A stretch of 10,810 nucleotides of DNA from an uncultured Saprospiraceae bacterium (GTDB lineage: Bacteria; Bacteroidota; Bacteroidia; Chitinophagales; Saprospiraceae), in assembly GCA_937969485.1 (NCBI GenBank), contig CALBVQ010000220.1, forward strand, positions 1-10,810, in the 5' to 3' direction. A model generated the notes under the pieces. That model ran no database searches. It was not told the origin of the DNA and saw nothing but the letters and a program-made list of their open reading frames with translations. The translations under genes and the position numbers were made by a program. This document shows, in pieces, positions 6,928 through 10,810 of the stretch (position 1 is the stretch's first letter; every line of letters begins with the position of its first letter).

Positions 6928-9717
6928 TTATCGTTCCCATTCATATAAAGCCGATAAATAGATCATCCGACCTATTCTAGGACCTCCATAAGTTTGGAAA
7001 CTTCTGTTATTTAATATATTGGATGCTCCTAACTTAAATGTGGTGTTAAAAGAAGACTTCCAGTTAATTTGTGCGTCTACCAAATTGTAGGTAGGTACAA
7101 GACCTGTAAATTGAGGTGAACCTTCGAATAAGAAGCCTTGAATCCACTTGTAATTCAACGAAAATCCCACGTTTTCAATTTTGAACCCTGGATTAATCGT
7201 AATATTTCGTCCTGAGAATCCTACATTATACTTGTGCTTCGGCGTATTAAAGGCAGGTATGATTGGATCATCAGACTGTGTATTCAGTTGATTAAAAGAG
7301 TAGTTTCCTCGGACTTGATACAGCTTAGCAAAGTAGTATGAAAATCCAGCTGAGAAACCTTGAGTAGTCACAATGTCTCGAGCATTGCTACTTACTCTGA
7401 AGACAGTGACATTCGATGGTGTCGAAACTCCGTCTGGGATATCAGCATCTATGCCAAACTCGAATCCGATGAAATTCTTATACCTAGAAAAGTAGTACCC
7501 AAAATCTAAATACAATGCATCGAATAGAGTAGTCCTATATCCTAGCTCAAAAGTTCTTACATTTTCTGGCTGAATAGCAGGGATTTCTATCAATTGCAGG
7601 GTATCTTTCAATCCAGAATTCAAGAAATCAACAAAACTTCCAGCATCGTATAGTCCGCTTACACCATTAATATTACCTCGCAAAATTGCTGGTCCCACAT
7701 TATAATTTAGGTATTGATCTGTTAACGTAGGGTTTCTAATCGCAGACGAAACGGTCGCTCTGAAAAAGTTGTTCTTACTAGGCTGATATACGACTGAACC
7801 TGCAGGCGATACTAGGTACTTGAAGTTTTGATGTTTATCAAGTCGCACTGTCCCATTCACCTTTAGTTTATTTTCTAGAAAAGATAGTCCTGTTCCCGCG
7901 TAGATTCCGAATTCATAAGTGTTTATATTCACACCGTTGGTATCAAGCAAAATTGAACCTTGGGAATTCGGAAAATAAAATCTTGCGTTTGCTCCCACTC
8001 GAAAATCTAAGTCATTCAAGACCTCTCCCTGATATACATCATCAAATCGATATTCTCCATGACTATGTAGCAATGCTGAACGATCAAAAAATCTAGTTCC
8101 TCCTTCACTATTAGCCAAAAGTGAGGTGATACTGTCGAATGCAGCCTTGAATTCAGGGGAATCTGGATCTAAATAAGCCCCATCTCCCGATATGCTGTTT
8201 GCACTGTTCGCTACATCTTGTGTTTCTTGGTGCCATCTAATCATAGAATCTCTCAATGTCACTTGAGTAAATTGATCGATTGCAGCTTGGTACTCATCTG
8301 GCTTTCCTAAATAATCAAGGATTGAAGGATAACCTTCGGTTCCTTCGATTTTGGGACGTATATTTATTTGCCAATGATTAATGTAGTCCGTGTTCCATTG
8401 TCCATTGTCTTTCTGACCCTCTAGTATCTTGAGAGCGGTAAAGAACGGATCGTATGAATCTCCTGCGTCTTCATGCGTTACATATGTTCTGAAGAAGTAT
8501 TTGTCTCTTTTTTGAAGCTCTATTCTGTGCTGGTAAAACTGAATGTTACGTAAGGAAAATCTATTGTCCCCTTGATAAACCGTTGTTCCACCTCCGAAAT
8601 TAGACGACATGATCAGCTCTGGTGATTCATAATCCATTTCAGGTTTTAGTCTGAAGTGCAGTGCAGCACCTGCTTTCGAATTTCGAGTATTGTAATCCAC
8701 AAGGTCTCTTTCTTCGTATCCCTTGCGGAAGAAGGTTCCCATGATATTTACGGTCCTGTTGAACTCGTCACCATAAATATTTACAGCATCAAAACCTCCA
8801 GGATTATCTGGCCCAACATCCGACGTATACACCGGATCATAGTTGTCTGCTTCCCAATCGTTGGCTCGTAAATGGAATAAATTTATCTTGTATGCAAACC
8901 ATTTATCTCCGTTCTTATTTTCGAAAGCATCTGCATATCGCATACTTCCTTCAAATAGACTTCTTTCAGCACCTTTGAGTTTCACTGATAATCCTCTTAG
9001 CATGAATGGATTCTTAGTCTCCATCGAAATAACACCGTTAAAGGCATTGGGGCCATAATATGCCGAACTTGCTCCTATTATTAAATCTACCTTACGAACA
9101 TCTAGCTCCGACGAACCTAGGAAATTTCCTAACGAGAAATTCAACCCCGGTGATTGATTATCAACTCCGTCGATGATCTGCAGTGAACGCACTGGACTTG
9201 TACTGTTAAATCCTCTTGTATTTATTACTGTAAAACCTAAACTGGCTGTTGTCAAATCCACATCCTTAAGCGATCCCAGACCTTCATAGAAGTTTGCCGA
9301 AGGGGTCTCTTTTATTGCAAGTATATCAAGAGACTCTACTGTAAGCGGTGATTTCCTTTGTTTATCTGAAATTCGTTGTCCCACTACTTCTACGGCAGTT
9401 ATATTTACGCTCGTTTCTGCTAGCTTTATCACAATGTTGGTTTGGTTGTCAGCTGTAACTTCTAGCGTTTGTGCTTCGTATCCAAGGTAGTCGAAAACCA
9501 AAGTGTATGGTGGCTTTATATCGGTTTTGATTATAAAGTCCCCATTAAAGTCAGTTGTCGCACCAGCTGTTGATCCTTTGATGGTAGCACTTGCACCTAT
9601 AAGAGGATCACCATTTGAGTTATCATAAATTTTTCCTGTAATTACGTTTTGGGCTGAAGCCCAAAAAAAACAAAACAGGAATATCAGTGTAAGTAGAGTA
9701 TTAAAATAATTATTCAC
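6928..9717 (-). CDS. TonB-dependent outer-membrane receptor
   Basis: 929 residues, starting at GTG (9717-9715); an in-frame stop just upstream and no early ATG leave no better start. Residues 1-22 are a signal peptide (FFWASA-QN). Residues 24-100 are a CarboxypepD_reg-like beta-sandwich (VITGKIYDNSNGDPLIGASATIKGS). The plug domain runs from about 110 to 240 (AVEVVGQR; NTRGF; LQIIDGVDNQSPG; DLIIGASSAYYGPNAFNGVISMETK), and the rest is a 22-strand-type barrel ending in aromatic-rich strands (LSALYEWER). Such receptors import substrates into the periplasm using ExbBD-TonB energy. No SusD partner adjoins it and the plug is not of the typical SusC kind; the partner is the secreted hydrolase 33 bp downstream. 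The ligand cannot be read from sequence. The signal-peptide codons include a strong palindrome (9647-9666). Confidence 0.93.
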   Translation of the reverse strand: MNNYFNTLLTLIFLFCFFWASAQNVITGKIYDNSNGDPLIGASATIKGSTAGATTDFNGDFIIKTDIKPPYTLVFDYLGYEAQTLEVTADNQTNIVIKLAETSVNITAVEVVGQRISDKQRKSPLTVESLDILAIKETPSANFYEGLGSLKDVDLTTASLGFTVINTRGFNSTSPVRSLQIIDGVDNQSPGLNFSLGNFLGSSELDVRKVDLIIGASSAYYGPNAFNGVISMETKNPFMLRGLSVKLKGAERSLFEGSMRYADAFENKNGDKWFAYKINLFHLRANDWEADNYDPVYTSDVGPDNPGGFDAVNIYGDEFNRTVNIMGTFFRKGYEERDLVDYNTRNSKAGAALHFRLKPEMDYESPELIMSSNFGGGTTVYQGDNRFSLRNIQFYQHRIELQKRDKYFFRTYVTHEDAGDSYDPFFTALKILEGQKDNGQWNTDYINHWQINIRPKIEGTEGYPSILDYLGKPDEYQAAIDQFTQVTLRDSMIRWHQETQDVANSANSISGDGAYLDPDSPEFKAAFDSITSLLANSEGGTRFFDRSALLHSHGEYRFDDVYQGEVLNDLDFRVGANARFYFPNSQGSILLDTNGVNINTYEFGIYAGTGLSFLENKLKVNGTVRLDKHQNFKYLVSPAGSVVYQPSKNNFFRATVSSAIRNPTLTDQYLNYNVGPAILRGNINGVSGLYDAGSFVDFLNSGLKDTLQLIEIPAIQPENVRTFELGYRTTLFDALYLDFGYYFSRYKNFIGFEFGIDADIPDGVSTPSNVTVFRVSSNARDIVTTQGFSAGFSYYFAKLYQVRGNYSFNQLNTQSDDPIIPAFNTPKHKYNVGFSGRNITINPGFKIENVGFSLNYKWIQGFLFEGSPQFTGLVPTYNLVDAQINWKSSFNTTFKLGASNILNNRSFQTYGGPRIGRMIYLSALYEWER
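9647..9666 (-). promoter_or_regulatory. 8-bp-stem palindrome inside the receptor's signal-peptide codons
   Basis: TTTTGGGC-TGAA-GCCCAAAA on the plus strand; the mRNA carries TTTTGGGC-TTCA-GCCCAAAA, 51-70 bases into the coding region and just after a T-run. It encodes WASAQN at the end of the signal peptide. A stable mRNA hairpin this early could slow or modulate translation. It may equally be a chance effect of codons. Confidence 0.35.
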
Positions 9718-9806
9718 AAAGTGCAGTATTTTGTATTATTTTTGCAGCCAATATAAGAACTAAAGTTTAATGCGCTAGTTAAATATAAAATTTCATACGG
9801 TTTTTT

Positions 9807-9821
9807 TTGACGGAAAGTCAA
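9807..9821 (+). other. GGAAA-loop hairpin upstream of the receptor
   Basis: TTGAC-GGAAA-GTCAA directly after an 8-T run. Same design as the hairpins at 1013 and 5231 (T-run, purine loop), with a different stem sequence and a 5-base loop. Confidence 0.4.
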
Positions 9822-9909
9822 TTTTAATTTACTAGATGTCTGAAACTGAGTCACTACCGGAAGTTCTCCGAGAAAATAGAGGATGGGGGCATTTTTCGCC
9901 AATAAAAGG

Positions 9910-9919
9910 GGCTTCCGCC
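9910..9919 (-). other. GGAA-loop hairpin upstream of the receptor
   Basis: On the minus strand: CTTTT then GGC-GGAA-GCC. The 15-base string at 9910-9924 is identical to 297-311, about 9.6 kb away. Confidence 0.45.
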
Positions 9920-10140
9920 AAAAGTAGATAGACATGAAATCCATATTCAAAAATGTGCGAGCTACAGGATCTGCAATTCAGTATCGTAACAAGGTCTTCT
10001 CGCTTTCTTATTCTGAAAAATAAAAAGCTAAAGGATAAAGTACCTAACCAAGGCAGTCCTTCAATCCTTCATGGTGGCATGTTCCTGCAAACAGCAAAAA
10101 TGTACTGATCTTTGACTTTCTGTTTAATCCGAATAGTCGC

Positions 10141-10175
10141 AGCAGATTGAGCTCGTAATATACATCTTACTACAT
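10141..10175 (+). repeat. Degenerate remnant matching the right edge of repeat A and its flank
   Basis: Aligns without gaps to 91-125 with 28 of 35 positions equal. It includes the end motif TTGAGCTC (10147-10154), in the same form as the outer end of copy 2. Upstream of this point there is no match to repeat A. It may be an old deletion remnant; short enough that chance is not fully excluded. Confidence 0.4.
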
Positions 10176-10606
10176 GTTTTGAAGTAGTTAACAAGGACCG
10201 TGATCCTCAAAAAGTACGTCAGCCATTCAAAGTAGTATTCTAGCTAATGAAGCTTAACAGAAAGCGAGTTGCGACTTTTCTCGCACAGTAGCGGAGATTT
10301 CAGAAGAATGGACAAAATGGTTTAAGCTCTCTTGACGAAAACCTAATGCATCATTTGGCTTGAAGAGTGACTCTTTCGTATCAACGATATCAAACGAGCT
10401 AAATCTATCTTATTTTTCCTTGCTAAGCACAATTGGGGCTTTTGCTCAAGTATACCCAAATTATGCATAAGAACATTTATTACCTCTTGAACTACCTGCG
10501 AAATATAGCGCTTCGCAAATTTATACTCAATCACCATACTGATGCTATGCCTCATTCGTGAAAAGGTATATTTCATTGCTAGTTCAAGCCTCATTCCAAC
10601 CTTCTA

Positions 10607-10767
10607 ATACCAATTCTGTATTAAGAATTCACTTTATTTTTAAGAATTATTAAATCAAGTACAAGGCAGAAAACGCAAGGATAGCCTTAGTTATCATGAG
10701 TATTTCTAACGAAGTAATTGCTTTTATAAGCTTGAAAATATGCGAAATTCTAAAACAGAATTGGTAT
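10607..10767 (+). mobile_element. Repeat B, complete copy (MITE-like, 161 bp)
   Basis: Bounded by terminal inverted repeats: ATACCAATTCTGT (10607-10619) and ACAGAATTGGTAT (10755-10767) are perfect complements, and similarity extends inward (TTAAGAATTC against GAAATTCTAA) to about 24 bases. The internal part 10650-10767 matches 133-250 at about 96%. It has no transposase and is too short to code for one, so it would need an enzyme in trans. A target-site duplication is not certain; TA-rich flanks on both sides make the borders ambiguous by a few bases. A GATAGC-CTTA-GTTATC hairpin lies at 10680-10695. Confidence 0.7.
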
Positions 10768-10793
10768 AATACATAAAGTGGGTTGAAATGCAG

Positions 10794-10810
10794 AGAGAAT
10801 GGGAGCTCAA
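10794..10810 (+). repeat. Repeat A, copy 3 (cut by the window edge)
   Basis: The last 17 bases equal bases 1-17 exactly, including nine bases before the GAGCTCAA end (10803-10810). Copy 2 differs in those nine bases, so copies 1 and 3 share more than the 94-bp unit. The rest lies outside the window. Confidence 0.65.

Larger units (their letters stand above)
9718..10606. other. Long stretch without a convincing gene, upstream of the receptor
   Basis: About 890 bases. Near the receptor start are an A/T-rich leader, a minus-strand TATATTTA (9787-9780) that could be a weak -7 box, and two family hairpins (9807-9821, 9910-9919). Farther right are several inverted repeats: GCGAG...CTCGC (10264-10284), AAGAGT-G-ACTCTT (10363-10375) and TGCGAA...TTCGCA (10497-10517). 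A remnant resembling the end of repeat A lies at 10141-10175. Only short frames occur. The longest is 83 codons on the minus strand (10594-10343), preceded by AGAAGG five bases before its ATG, but it resembles no family I recognise. The stretch may be decayed mobile DNA or hold an unrecognised small RNA. Confidence 0.5.

Noticed and set aside
9780..9821. Full -33/-7 promoter for the receptor (TTG at 9821-9819 with TATATTTA at 9787-9780)
   Set aside because: The spacing is about 31 bases rather than 19-21 and the -7 box ends in A rather than G, so it is not called as a promoter.
9714..9950. 78-codon minus-strand frame just upstream of the receptor
   Set aside because: It crosses an A/T-rich leader, a T-run and two hairpins, and its product resembles nothing; it is better read as the receptor's 5' region.
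10343..10594. 83-codon minus-strand frame as a firm gene
   Set aside because: It has a plausible AGAAGG before the ATG, but no recognisable domain, and lies in repeat-rich DNA. Kept only as a possibility in the region entry and findings.
1..10810. Window as a complete small circular plasmid because its ends match
   Set aside because: It carries rpsO, pnp and proC, with no replication or partition gene, and the matching ends are part of a repeat seen elsewhere in the window; a repeat-bounded chromosomal segment is simpler.
10..10810. Repeats A and B as a CRISPR array or direct-repeat transposon
   Set aside because: Copies are few, far apart and in both orientations, without regular spacers; the genes between them are core housekeeping genes, not cargo.

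Overview
The window reads as a low-GC chromosomal segment of a member of the Bacteroidota. Three things point there. The hydrolase ends in a type IX secretion (T9SS, type A) sorting domain with a 'VYPNP' start. The TonB-dependent receptor has an N-terminal CarboxypepD_reg-like domain. Upstream regions carry TAnnTTTG-type -7 boxes and lack strong Shine-Dalgarno sequences. The genus cannot be told from this sequence alone.

Layout, left to right. Positions 1-250 hold a 94-bp palindromic repeat (family A) followed by a left-truncated copy of a MITE-like repeat (family B). Position 407 starts a small exported protein with a stand-alone TonB C-terminal-like domain. Then comes a housekeeping block on the plus strand: rpsO (S15), an intrinsic terminator, a large leader hairpin, pnp (polynucleotide phosphorylase with an Arg/Gly/Asp tail) and a second terminator. 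After an inverted copy of repeat A comes proC (pyrroline-5-carboxylate reductase), which most likely starts at TTG. Converging on proC from the right is a two-gene minus-strand unit: a GTG-started TonB-dependent receptor and, 33 bp downstream, a secreted alpha/beta-hydrolase-fold protein whose nucleophile elbow has Gly instead of Ser. The last 1.1 kb (9718-10810) has no convincing gene. It contains a complete copy of repeat B with terminal inverted repeats, and the window closes in another copy of repeat A whose 17 visible bases equal the first 17 bases of the window.

How the parts fit: S15 and PNPase link translation and RNA turnover, as in the widespread rpsO-pnp pairing. proC serves the last step of proline synthesis. 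The receptor and hydrolase look like a small import/surface-processing unit: the hydrolase is placed at the cell surface by T9SS and the receptor takes up a product. The substrate is not readable from the sequence. The most unusual material is in the intergenic DNA: two repeat families found side by side at both window edges, and a set of tiny T-tract plus GNRA-loop hairpins whose stems differ but stay paired. I found no CRISPR array, no tRNA or rRNA, no intact transposase and no recognisable defence system.
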